A DNA stretch of 64,000 nt from Nostoc sp. UHCC 0926 (GTDB lineage Bacteria > Cyanobacteriota > Cyanobacteriia > Cyanobacteriales > Nostocaceae): positions 6,142,001 to 6,206,000 of the forward strand of contig NZ_CP117768.1 of assembly GCF_028623165.1 (NCBI RefSeq), written 5' to 3'. Positions within the stretch are counted from its first letter, which is position 1. Every line of letters starts with the position of its first letter. A program made the translations under genes and the position numbers. This document shows, one piece after another, positions 34,298 to 42,145 of the stretch. The notes beneath the pieces were generated by a model, which made no database searches, was not told the DNA's origin, and was given only the letters and a program-made list of their open reading frames with translations.

Positions 34298-35953
34298 ATG
34301 GCTAGACTTGATTACTTTGCTCCTGGTGTCTATATTGAAGAATTTGACCGGGGGAGCCGACCGATTGAAGGTGTTAGCACAGCAGTTGCCGGGTTTGTAG
34401 GCTTTACAGAAGATGTTCGAGATGATGCTGAACTCTTTAAGCCAATGTTGGTGACTACTTGGACGCAATATCTGAACTATTTTAGTCGTCCTAATTCTGA
34501 TGGTTTCACCGATTTCAACGCCTACTTACCCTTTGCAGTTTACGGCTACTTTATGAATGGTGGTGGTCGCTGCTGGGTGACAAGCATCGGTACTCAGTTA
34601 CCAGGCGCACCCAAACCCGCAACTCCAGAACCTACCACCCTAAGAATCAACTCTCGTGGGAATCGTCCAGCCCTTCGGTTTACTTTGCGCCCCGAACAAG
34701 CAGGAGGCGGATTAGTAAATATCTTAATTATTGATGGTTCTCCTCGTGCCCTACCTGAAGGTACTGAAGGAGAAGCTCCTCCAAATACGGGGGAATATTT
34801 CACAATCCAGATTCGTCGGGGAGATGAACTTCTAGAGCAATACGAGAACTTGACGATGAACCGCGAGCCTGGTGCTCAAGCAGCATATGCGCTGGCAGCA
34901 TTGAGAAATTCTATGTATGTCAGTCTAGAAGACATTACTCAAAGCGGACAGCCTTTAACTCGCCGTCCGGTTAATGGTCAGTACGAACTAGCGCCACCAA
35001 TTGTTGCCCCCTCACTGGATAGATTTTCACGAGATCTAGAAGGGGTTCGGGACGATCGCACAGGGGTACGCGGTATTTTTGAAATTGATGAAATTACAAT
35101 GCTGGCTTGCCCTGATTTACTGAGGGCTTATCAAGAACAAGTGCTGAACTTGGATCAAGTCCACGGGATCATGGAACTGATGATCAGCATGTGCGAGGGT
35201 TCTGCCAGTGGCGATATTCCCAATCCACCCAACCGCATGGTTGTACTTGATGCACCACCGGACGCCGTTAAACCCCAACAGGTGGTGGATTGGTTGAATA
35301 GATTTAACCGTCGTTCGATGTTTGCAGCCCTTTATTACCCTTGGATCAAAGTTGCTAACCCGCGCGATCGCGGTAATCCAATTTTAGTACCACCTTGTGG
35401 TCATATGATGGGTGTTTGGGCACGCACCGACGAAACCAGAGGTGTTTATAAAGCGCCTGCAAATGAAGTACCCAGAGGCGTAATTGGTTTGGGTTACGAC
35501 ACCAATTTCCGCGAACAGGAACTATTGAACCCCCTGGGGATAAATTGCATTCGCAATTTCCCGAACCGAGGTATCCGCATTTGGGGGGCACGAACTTTAG
35601 TTGAGCCAGATAAAACAGAATGGCGTTATATCAGCGTGCGTCGGTTGATTAGTTACATAGAAAAATCAATTGAACTAGGCACTCAATGGGTAGTTTTTGA
35701 ACCGAATGATCAAGATTTGTGGGCACGTGTCATCCGTACTGTCAGTAACTTTTTAGAGCGTATTTGGCGTGAGGGTGCTTTATTTGGAGCTTCACCAGAA
35801 CAGGCATTTTATGTTAAATGCGATGCGGAATTGAATCCACCAGAAACTATGGTTTTAGGTCGTTTGTATGTCGAAGTAGGTGTTTGCCCGGTTAGACCGG
35901 CAGAGTTTGTAATCTTCCGCATCAGTCAATGGAATGCACTTGATGAGCAATAA
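34298..35953 (+). CDS. cis2: eCIS contractile sheath protein (Cis2)
   Basis: A 551-residue sheath subunit. MARLDYFAPGVYIEEFDRGS and VSTAVAGFVGFTEDV are the sheath N-terminal handshake region. A variable outward domain follows (about 95-240). The C-terminal core has VVDWLNRFNRRSMFAALYYP, GHMMGVWARTDETRGVYKAP, NREL-type LLNPLGINCIRNFPNRGIRI, WGARTL and RRLISYIEKSIELGTQWVVF. Only one sheath gene is visible in the window, whereas the well-studied Afp/PVC clusters have three. It contracts around the tube to drive it outward. Confidence 0.97.
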   Translation: MARLDYFAPGVYIEEFDRGSRPIEGVSTAVAGFVGFTEDVRDDAELFKPMLVTTWTQYLNYFSRPNSDGFTDFNAYLPFAVYGYFMNGGGRCWVTSIGTQLPGAPKPATPEPTTLRINSRGNRPALRFTLRPEQAGGGLVNILIIDGSPRALPEGTEGEAPPNTGEYFTIQIRRGDELLEQYENLTMNREPGAQAAYALAALRNSMYVSLEDITQSGQPLTRRPVNGQYELAPPIVAPSLDRFSRDLEGVRDDRTGVRGIFEIDEITMLACPDLLRAYQEQVLNLDQVHGIMELMISMCEGSASGDIPNPPNRMVVLDAPPDAVKPQQVVDWLNRFNRRSMFAALYYPWIKVANPRDRGNPILVPPCGHMMGVWARTDETRGVYKAPANEVPRGVIGLGYDTNFREQELLNPLGINCIRNFPNRGIRIWGARTLVEPDKTEWRYISVRRLISYIEKSIELGTQWVVFEPNDQDLWARVIRTVSNFLERIWREGALFGASPEQAFYVKCDAELNPPETMVLGRLYVEVGVCPVRPAEFVIFRISQWNALDEQ

Positions 35954-36260
35954 CTAATTAAGCTAACCTGCTTACATATTGCACTACTTTCCATGAAGAA
36001 CGTCATTAGTCATTAGTGATTATTCCTTTGTAAACACAAATGACAAATGATAAAGAGAGAAGTCTGAGCGCCGGCTTTTGGTGTTGGCGCAGACCACTAT
36101 TCGCGTTGGTGTACCTCTTTGGGGAAACCTCTCGTAGAGAAAAGAAGGCATCAGAACTTCTCCTAAGGGAGACGCTGCGCGAACGGGGACAACCCTTAAT
36201 TGTAATAGCTTAGTATTTTCTGCAATTTTTCCACACTATTAATTTATTAGGAGATGAGAT
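35954..36260. repeat. Spacer with short dispersed repeats between sheath and tube genes
   Basis: About 100 bases around 36062-36190 are made of short repeat pieces (GGTGTTGGCGCAGACC; TCTCCTAAGGGAGACGCTGCGCG) like those near 13783 and 47560. They split the sheath-tube transcript and may fold into hairpins. AGGAGATGAG near 36250 is the ribosome binding site of the next gene. Confidence 0.55.
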
Positions 36261-36743
36261 ATGGCTGGAGAATATGTTGTTGCTTCTGTATTCTACTTTG
36301 AAGCAGATGGCATGACTGACAAATACGTTCAATCAGTCGCAGGAATGGGGTCAAAAAATAATGCTACTAAAACCATTAGAGGTTCAGGCAAAAATGGTAA
36401 GACATTACGTCAAAACCTTCCTGGACAGGCCGAGTTTAATAATGTCACAATTACTGTGACTTACAATGGTGAAGAAGACCTACACAAATGGTTTTTAGCT
36501 TGTAGCGAAGATGGAAAACCTCGTCAATGGGATGCAAATCGTAAAGAAGTTTCAGTTGTTGGTTATAGCCAAGATAAGTCAACTGAAATAATCCGTTATA
36601 ATTTTAAAGGTTGCTTTCCCGAATCATATACAGGCCCAGAATTCGATGTTACGAACAATGATCCGGCAACAGAGAAGATTGAAATGTCGATTGAGGGTTA
36701 TGAGGTCAAAGCAAAGAAAAAAGACGTAAAATCAGCAACTTGA
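36261..36743 (+). CDS. eCIS tube protein, gp19-like paralog
   Basis: A 160-residue tube subunit: YVVASVFYFEADGMTDKYVQ, SVAGMGSKN, GQAEFNNVTITVTYNGEEDL, HKWFLACSED and a C-terminal IEMSIEGYEVKAKKK. It follows the gp19 beta-barrel pattern but differs clearly from the two other tube paralogs. AGGAGATG lies upstream of the ATG. It comes after the sheath gene. Having several tube proteins is usual in eCIS, where one forms the bulk of the tube and another the baseplate-proximal ring. Confidence 0.85.
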   Translation: MAGEYVVASVFYFEADGMTDKYVQSVAGMGSKNNATKTIRGSGKNGKTLRQNLPGQAEFNNVTITVTYNGEEDLHKWFLACSEDGKPRQWDANRKEVSVVGYSQDKSTEIIRYNFKGCFPESYTGPEFDVTNNDPATEKIEMSIEGYEVKAKKKDVKSAT

Positions 36744-36889
36744 AACTCAATTATTGGGTTTTATCAAGGGATGAATTAGCTGTCTGTTTTTGACGGGAGG
36801 TTGCTATCACTTATAGATAGCAACCTTGACTGATAAGTTAAATTAGATTCGCATAACAATTTAAATTTCCAAATTCACTATGAAATAGA

Positions 36890-37366
36890 ATGGCTCCAAT
36901 CCCACCTGAATTGCTCACAGGTTATCATTTCTTTTTAAGATTAGACATAGGTACAAATGATAGTGATGGCTACTTTTTAGAATGCCAAGGTTTTAAAAGA
37001 ACCCAGGATGTAATTGAAATTTGTGAAGTCACTTCTCAAAAGTGGGGAAGTGCATCAAAAGGGAAGGCGGTTATAACTAAACTTCCTGGCAATGCTAAGA
37101 GTGGTAATATTACTTTACGTAAAGGGTTGAGCAACTCCAAAGATTTTTGGAAGTGGTTTGAAGAAATTGAAACAGGGAAGTGGGCTAAAAAGCGTGAATT
37201 TATTTCTTTATCTATTTACGATCAAGCAGCCACAGAACAAGCTAGATTTGAATTAGCTGGTGCTTGGCCTACTAGTTACAAAATTGCTGATTTTAACGCT
37301 AACAGTCATGAGATAGAAATTGAAGAGTTGGAGATTGCTTTTGAGGAATTTAAACGCGTGAAGTAA
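36890..37366 (+). CDS. eCIS main tube protein, gp19-like (Cis1 type)
   Basis: A 158-residue gp19-like tube subunit: GYHFFLRLDIGTNDSDGYFL, ECQGFKRTQDVIEICEVTSQ, NITLRKGLSNSKDFWKWFEE and ELAGAWPTSYKIADFNANSH followed by EIEIEELEIAFEEFKRV. It has the standard length without extensions, which suits a polymer-forming inner tube. It lies 146 bases after the preceding paralog and 11 bases before the chaperone-like gene. Confidence 0.9.
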   Translation: MAPIPPELLTGYHFFLRLDIGTNDSDGYFLECQGFKRTQDVIEICEVTSQKWGSASKGKAVITKLPGNAKSGNITLRKGLSNSKDFWKWFEEIETGKWAKKREFISLSIYDQAATEQARFELAGAWPTSYKIADFNANSHEIEIEELEIAFEEFKRVK

Positions 37367-37377
37367 TCAGGAGGACT

Positions 37378-37725
37378 ATGTTTCCCACAGAATTTGAATT
37401 TACACTGCCTAAGGGGTATCTAGACTCTGAAGGCAACCTCCACCGCAAAGGTGTAATGCGGTTATCAACGGCGATAGACGAGATTGCACCTTTGCGTGAC
37501 CCACGCGTTAAAGCTAATCCCGTTTATGCCACAATTATTATCTTGGCGCGAGTGATTACCCACTTGGGTGCTTTATCAGAAGTGACTCCTGCAATAGTGG
37601 AAAACTTTTTTGCCCAAGATTTAAACTACCTCCAAGATTTTTACCGTCGAATCAATGGATTGGAAAGCGAAACTTCCCTACCAGAAGATACAATAAATTC
37701 CCCTGAGCCGCTTCTTCATAATTGA
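37378..37725 (+). CDS. Tail assembly chaperone-like protein, paralog 1
   Basis: A 115-residue protein: FEFTLPKGYLDSEGNLHRKG, VMRLSTAIDEIAPLRDPRVK, ARVITHLGALSEVTP and YLQDFYRRINGLE. Homologous to the next ORF over its whole length, but without the C-terminal CPHC segment. Small proteins of this kind are annotated as phage tail assembly proteins in eCIS loci, and may help the tube or tape protein fold. CAGGAGGAC stands before the ATG, a strong ribosome binding site. Confidence 0.7.
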   Translation: MFPTEFEFTLPKGYLDSEGNLHRKGVMRLSTAIDEIAPLRDPRVKANPVYATIIILARVITHLGALSEVTPAIVENFFAQDLNYLQDFYRRINGLESETSLPEDTINSPEPLLHN

Positions 37726-37801
37726 GTTGGGGAATGGGGAATGGGGAGATGAGGGAGCAGAGGAAGAACTATTGATTATTGCCCAATGCCCAATGCTCAA
37801 T

Positions 37802-37918
37802 ACAACTCTTAGAGAGCCTGCGCCCTAAGCGTAGCTATGCCGCAGGCTTTACGACGCCGGCTCCATCGAGCGTACCCCTACGGGGAAGCAAGCTACGCGT
37901 AGCGTCTCTAAGAGTTGT
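37802..37918. repeat. 117-bp miniature element with 14-bp terminal inverted repeats
   Basis: ACAACTCTTAGAGA at 37802 and TCTCTAAGAGTTGT at 37905 are perfect inverted ends. The inside carries GCGTAGC/GCTACGC dispersed repeats and the GTACCCCTACGGGGAAGC block. It sits between the two chaperone-like paralogs. MITE-like. Confidence 0.75.
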
Positions 37919-37963
37919 CGAGATGCTCAGTACAAGTGCCCAATGCCCAAATAATAATTACCT

Positions 37964-38347
37964 ATGCGCCGTAAAAAGGATACTCTCTGCACAGAATTTG
38001 CCTTCACTCTTCCTAGAGGGTTGAGTGATGGTGAAAACCGAGTACATCGTCAGGGGGTGATGCGTTTAGCCACCGCCAAAGATGAAATTTTGGTGCAACA
38101 AGAGCGCAGAGTTCAAGATAATCCAGCTTACGGCGTCTTGGTGATGCTTGCACTGGTTATTACTCGCTTGGGCAGTTTCAACTCTGTTAGTCCTGATTTA
38201 CTCGAAGGACTTCTCCTACATGACATTGCCTATCTCCGAGAATTTTACAATCGAATCAATCAGCAAGGCAATGTACACATTCCGACACAATGTCCCCACT
38301 GCAATACTCAATTTTCAGTGGAGCTAGAACTAGCGGGGGAGTCCTAA
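37964..38347 (+). CDS. Tail assembly chaperone-like protein, paralog 2
   Basis: A 127-residue protein: FAFTLPRGLSDGENRVHRQG, VMRLATAKDEILVQQERRVQ, VITRLGSFNSVSP and YLREFYNRINQQ, homologous to the gene at 37378. It adds a C-terminal IPTQCPHCNTQFSVELELAG segment with a CxxC knuckle. The 3' end overlaps the next ORF by 58 bases in the -1 frame. The context of tail chaperone plus -1 overlap is the classic site of a programmed frameshift. The ribosome binding site is weak. Confidence 0.72.
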   Translation: MRRKKDTLCTEFAFTLPRGLSDGENRVHRQGVMRLATAKDEILVQQERRVQDNPAYGVLVMLALVITRLGSFNSVSPDLLEGLLLHDIAYLREFYNRINQQGNVHIPTQCPHCNTQFSVELELAGES

Positions 38348-38493
38348 GCTACCCCTCTGATACTCTATATGAGGAGGTAGCTTTTATTGCTTATCATTTT
38401 CATTGGTCACAAGATGATATTTTAAACTTAGAACACACTACCCGTCAGCGCTGGGTAGCAGAAATCAATAAAATTAACCAAAAAATAATATGA
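38290..38493 (+). CDS. DUF6760-like small eCIS protein
   Basis: The conserved part YPSDTLYEEVAFIAYHFHWS, QDDILNLEHTTRQRWVAEIN and KINQ (residues 21-65) matches the small DUF6760 family found beside eCIS genes. The ATG at 38290 makes 67 residues but lies inside the upstream gene and has no good ribosome binding site. The first conserved residues follow a GCGGGGGAG stretch, where a -1 slip from the preceding gene would give a fused product. It overlaps the next gene by four bases (ATGA). Function unknown, presumably assembly. Confidence 0.72.
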   Translation: MSPLQYSIFSGARTSGGVLSYPSDTLYEEVAFIAYHFHWSQDDILNLEHTTRQRWVAEINKINQKII

Positions 38494-40307
38494 AAGTAAA
38501 AGTTAGCCACTCACCAAATCTAAATGAAGTCAATGAAGTTGACCTGACCATAGAAACTACAACCAGAGGAGAATGGTTAATAGGTCGTTCTCCTGATTCT
38601 GATTTAGTCCTAGACAGCCCTGATATCAGCCGATTACATGCTAAGTTTTTTGTTAAAGGTGGAAATTACTACTTCTCTGACCTTGGCAGTAGAAATGGCT
38701 CAATATTTAACGGTAAACAGGCTGAAAAAGACCGACCATATTCTTTGAGTGATGGAGACGTTATCAGGATTGCAGATTACGTTTTGATCTTGGAAGGAGT
38801 TACTCCCGCCTATGAGCAACCAGAGACAGTTTTTAGAATTATAGATCCTTCACTGTTTTCTCGCCCGCGATCGCCTGAAAATGTCAGCGCTTCCAATGTT
38901 GCTAATCCAGCCCCAGAAGTAGTTAACGAAGTTCCAGCGCCAATTAGTAACGAAGTAGAAACACCTAAAATTAATCCTTCTTCCCCAGAAATCAGCGAAA
39001 TCTCAGAAGTTGTTGCAACTCAACCTGATGATGTCATCCCTGAAAACATCATTCAGTCACCAGAAGCAGTCAGCGAAGTTCCACACGATGTCCATGATCA
39101 AGTTGAGGATTTGCGGACATCAGTTGCAGCAGAAGTCAGCGCAGATGCTGAGGAAGTAGAAGTTCCAAAAGTCGAAGCCTCAGAAGTTTCTTCTACTGTA
39201 GCTGATCATGCGATCGCTTCACCTGAAAACATCATTGAAACTCATGAAGAGGAAAGTGTTCTTCCACAGACCACTCACGATGAGGAAGCAGCACTGGCGG
39301 CAGAATCTACTTTCGTACAGCGGCGTGATATAAGTGCTACTCCCGATGAGGATGCAGAGTTGGAGGCAGCACTGGAAGCAGAAGTCACCTTCGTTCAGCC
39401 ACGTGATTTTTTCAGCGAAGTTCCTGCAAAAGAGAGTACCGTTCCCGAATCTACCTCCGATGAGGATGCAGAGTTGGAAGCAGAAGTCACCTTCGTGCAG
39501 CCGCGTGATTTTTTCAGCGAAGTTCCTGCACAGGAGAGTGCCGTTGCAGAAGCTACTCATAATCAAGTAGTATATTTAAATACACCAGTTACAGAAGAAG
39601 TTGATACAGATGTTGACGGGGTTGTCAAGGAAGTTGTTGAAGATGCCGACATTCAGCAGCAAGAAACATTGAGTCAAGTACCAGAGGAAGAGAGCAAAGT
39701 TACACAAGATACCAATGATGAAGTAGTAAATTTGGGTACGTCAGTTACAAGAGAAGACAGCGCAGATGTTGAAGAAGTAGAACTTAGTTCTGCTATTGAT
39801 GAAACAGAAAGCGAAGCTCCTGAGATCATCAGTCAAACTATTGAAGAGGTTTCTGAAGTAGAAGCAACTCAATCTGATGAAACTCCAGAAGAAACAAATG
39901 TAAGTGAGCCTTCTCAAATGATCATTGAAAGAAACATAGTACTAATTGCTCACGAAAGCAAGAAATCAGAACTTGCGGAATTTGTTTCTCAACATCAGGA
40001 ATTTTTCTCGCAGAGTTTTACAATTACCTGGCCATCTGTTAGCGAAGTCTTATATAAACAGGCGGGGATAACTATTAGTCAAGAAACCCCCGCACCGACT
40101 TCTGGAGGATATCAAACAATTGCTTCATTGGTTGGATCAGGAGAAATTTTAGCAGTTATTTTCCTGAGAGATTTGCTGCAACCTCAGTCTGGTCAAGCAA
40201 ATGAAGAAGCACTGCTAAGGTTATGCACTATTAATCAAGTTTTACTCGCAACTAATTTGCCAACAGCAGAGGCGATCGTGCATTATCTTAAATCAACAGT
40301 AGACTAG
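38490..40307 (+). CDS. FHA domain protein with C-terminal methylglyoxal-synthase-like domain
   Basis: A 605-residue fusion that ends the plus-strand eCIS arm. Residues about 25-105 are FHA: EWLIGRSPDSDLVLD, SRLHAKF and SRNGSIFNGK. Residues 110-475 are an acidic Glu/Val/Ser-rich linker with repeated TFVQPRDFFSEVPA units (DNA repeats near 39385 and 39487). Residues about 481-605 match the MGS-like fold: NIVLIAHESKK, ILAVIFLRDLLQPQ, EEALLRLCTINQVLLATNL and PTAEAIV. The catalytic Asp of the SGPxGGD motif is Tyr541 (PTSGGY) and the HDPD segment is lost, so it is probably not an enzyme. It may link phospho-Thr signals to the particle or bind a ligand. Confidence 0.82.
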   Translation: MKVKVSHSPNLNEVNEVDLTIETTTRGEWLIGRSPDSDLVLDSPDISRLHAKFFVKGGNYYFSDLGSRNGSIFNGKQAEKDRPYSLSDGDVIRIADYVLILEGVTPAYEQPETVFRIIDPSLFSRPRSPENVSASNVANPAPEVVNEVPAPISNEVETPKINPSSPEISEISEVVATQPDDVIPENIIQSPEAVSEVPHDVHDQVEDLRTSVAAEVSADAEEVEVPKVEASEVSSTVADHAIASPENIIETHEEESVLPQTTHDEEAALAAESTFVQRRDISATPDEDAELEAALEAEVTFVQPRDFFSEVPAKESTVPESTSDEDAELEAEVTFVQPRDFFSEVPAQESAVAEATHNQVVYLNTPVTEEVDTDVDGVVKEVVEDADIQQQETLSQVPEEESKVTQDTNDEVVNLGTSVTREDSADVEEVELSSAIDETESEAPEIISQTIEEVSEVEATQSDETPEETNVSEPSQMIIERNIVLIAHESKKSELAEFVSQHQEFFSQSFTITWPSVSEVLYKQAGITISQETPAPTSGGYQTIASLVGSGEILAVIFLRDLLQPQSGQANEEALLRLCTINQVLLATNLPTAEAIVHYLKSTVD

Positions 40308-40331
40308 CGCTAAATTATTCATTGAACAATA

Positions 40332-40364
40332 ATATCCCCGACTTCTTTAAGAAGTTGGGGATAT
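40332..40364. terminator. Strong hairpin after the FHA-MGS gene
   Basis: ATATCCCCGACTTC and GAAGTTGGGGATAT form a 14-bp stem around a 5-base loop, 24 bases after the stop codon. No T-run follows, so it may be a factor-dependent terminator or a dispersed hairpin repeat. Confidence 0.55.
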
Positions 40365-40465
40365 GGGTAAGCAAAAACTCCTTTAAAATCTCGTTTCCAG
40401 CCTCTGGCTGGAAATGCTCTTCAATTGCGGCTCTGCCGCTAGTAAGGGAGGCGGAGCCTCTCATT

Positions 40466-40494
40466 AGGCATTCCCAGTCGGAGACTGGGAATGC
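40466..40494. repeat. Hairpin repeat
   Basis: GGCATTCCCAGTC and GACTGGGAATGCC flank a GGA loop as a near-perfect inverted repeat; a related pair (TTTCCAGCC/GGCTGGAAA) lies at about 40393-40411. These are small dispersed hairpins between convergent genes. Confidence 0.7.
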
Positions 40495-40553
40495 CTAATG
40501 AGACAATCTCTAAAAGCTTGTTCTAGACTGGATTTCACCTTAAGTTGACGCTA

Positions 40554-40586
40554 AAAAGCGCCCTCCCAAATTGGGAGAGCGCTTTT
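40554..40586 (-). terminator. psbA terminator
   Basis: AAAAGCGC-CTCCCAA and TTGGGAG-GCGCTTTT form a 15-bp stem with one mismatch, 23 bases after the psbA stop, ending in a T-run on the minus strand (CGCTTTTTAG). A classic intrinsic terminator. Confidence 0.88.
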
Positions 40587-40608
40587 CGATTTAGCTAAAC
40601 TTTACTAT

Positions 40609-41691
40609 TTAACCGTTGATAGCAGGAGCAGTTAGAGCTACAGGAGCAAAATCACCTGCTGCCAAATCTAAGGGGAAGTTGTGAGCGTTACGCTCGTGCA
40701 TCACTTCCATACCCAAGTTAGCGCGGTTGATTACATCTGCCCAAGTCGCAATCACTCGACCTTCAGAGTCAATGATTGATTGGTTGAAGTTGAAACCGTT
40801 CAAGTTGAACGCCATTGTGCTTACACCCAAGGCGGTGAACCAGATGCCGATTACAGGCCATGCTGCTAAGAAGAAGTGCAGTGAACGGCTGTTGTTGAAA
40901 GAAGCGTATTGGAAAATTAGACGACCGAAGTAGCCGTGGGCTGCAACGATGTTGTAGGTTTCTTCTTCTTGACCGAACTTGTAACCGTAGTTAAGAGATT
41001 CGGTTTCGGTGGTTTCACGAACTAAGGAAGAAGTTACTAGAGAACCGTGCATTGCAGAGAACAAACTTCCACCGAATACACCTGCTACACCTAGTTGGTG
41101 GAAGGGGTGCATCAAGATGTTGTGTTCTGCTTGGAAGACGATCATGAAGTTGAATGTTCCGCTTATACCCAAGGGCATACCATCAGAGAAGGAACCTTGT
41201 CCGATTGGGTATACCAAGAATACTGCACTTGCTGCTGCTACTGGAGCAGAATATGCTATAGCAATCCAAGGACGCATTCCTAAACGGTAGGATAGTTCCC
41301 ATTCACGTCCCATGTAGCAGAATATGCCAATCAGGAAGTGGAAGATTACCAATTGGTAAGGGCCGCCGTTGTACAACCACTCATCTAAGGATGCTGCTTC
41401 CCAAATTGGGTAGAAGTGCAAGCCGATAGCGTTGGAGGAAGGTACTACTGCACCAGAGATGATGTTGTTTCCGTAGATTAAAGAACCTGCCACGGGTTCA
41501 CGGATACCATCGATGTCTACTGGAGGTGCGGCGATGAAGGCGATTACGAAGCAAGCGGTGGCGGCTAGCAGGGTGGGGATCATGACAACGCCGAACCAAC
41601 CGATGTAGATCCGGTTGTTGGTGCTGGTGATCCACTCACAGAATCGATCCCATACGTTGGCGCTTTCGCGACGTTGAATGGTTGTTGTCAT
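40609..41691 (-). CDS. psbA: Photosystem II D1 protein
   Basis: A 360-residue D1 with all hallmark segments. Examples are NRIYIGWFGVVMIP, SLIYGNNIISGAVVPSSNAI, the region 118-150 with CYMGREWELSYRLGMRPW, HPFHQLGVAGVFGG with the quinone-site His, and ASFNNSRSLHFFLAAWP. The C-terminal extension after NFPLDLA is AGDFAPVALTAPAING, removed by CtpA. Residue 130 is Glu, the form associated with D1:2, the high-light or stress type of cyanobacteria. Five membrane helices are present. Single gene with its own terminator. Other psbA copies are expected elsewhere in the genome. Confidence 0.99.
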   Translation of the reverse strand: MTTTIQRRESANVWDRFCEWITSTNNRIYIGWFGVVMIPTLLAATACFVIAFIAAPPVDIDGIREPVAGSLIYGNNIISGAVVPSSNAIGLHFYPIWEAASLDEWLYNGGPYQLVIFHFLIGIFCYMGREWELSYRLGMRPWIAIAYSAPVAAASAVFLVYPIGQGSFSDGMPLGISGTFNFMIVFQAEHNILMHPFHQLGVAGVFGGSLFSAMHGSLVTSSLVRETTETESLNYGYKFGQEEETYNIVAAHGYFGRLIFQYASFNNSRSLHFFLAAWPVIGIWFTALGVSTMAFNLNGFNFNQSIIDSEGRVIATWADVINRANLGMEVMHERNAHNFPLDLAAGDFAPVALTAPAING

Positions 41692-42065
41692 TGTTTTATA
41701 AGTGCGGTTAGTTATTTATGAATCAGACGGTTTTGTTTTCGCCTGTGAAACTACTTTACACTGCTTTACAATTTTTAACCAACTGTATCGCTTTTGCAAA
41801 GCTGATAGAATCTATTAGCTTTACTTATTTAAAGGTAGGAAGGTGGGTAGATGTAGTTCAACCCAGGCATCGGGCTTTGCGATTGCGTACCCACCCGACA
41901 GAGGCGATCGCACCCTTGGGTTCTGTTATCTATATATATAGTAGAATTCCTTTACAAACCTTAAAAAAAGGCGATGTCTACGACGGGCTACGCCTACGCC
42001 CTCCAGTTATTTTAGATAATTCATGCACACAGCACTTACGCGCCAATTCCAGATAATTGTTACAA
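41692..42065. promoter_or_regulatory. psbA upstream region
   Basis: Carries the leftward psbA promoter and leader. HIP1 near 41903 and a short dispersed repeat at 41971-41999 (GCGATGTCTACGACGGGCTA...) are seen. The plus-strand frame at 41718 shows no coding character. No -10/-35 pair can be fixed with confidence. Confidence 0.5.
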
Positions 42066-42097
42066 AAAAGCCCGGTCACGATAGTAACCGGGCTTTT
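42066..42097 (-). terminator. Terminator of the small heat shock gene
   Basis: AAAAGCCCGGT and ACCGGGCTTTT form a perfect 11-bp stem with a 10-base loop; on the minus strand it is followed by TTTTTT. It lies 49 bases after the stop of the Hsp20 gene. Confidence 0.9.
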
Positions 42098-42145
42098 AGC
42101 TATCTCAATCTATCAAAGGAGGTAGAGTAATCTGATCACAAGCTA

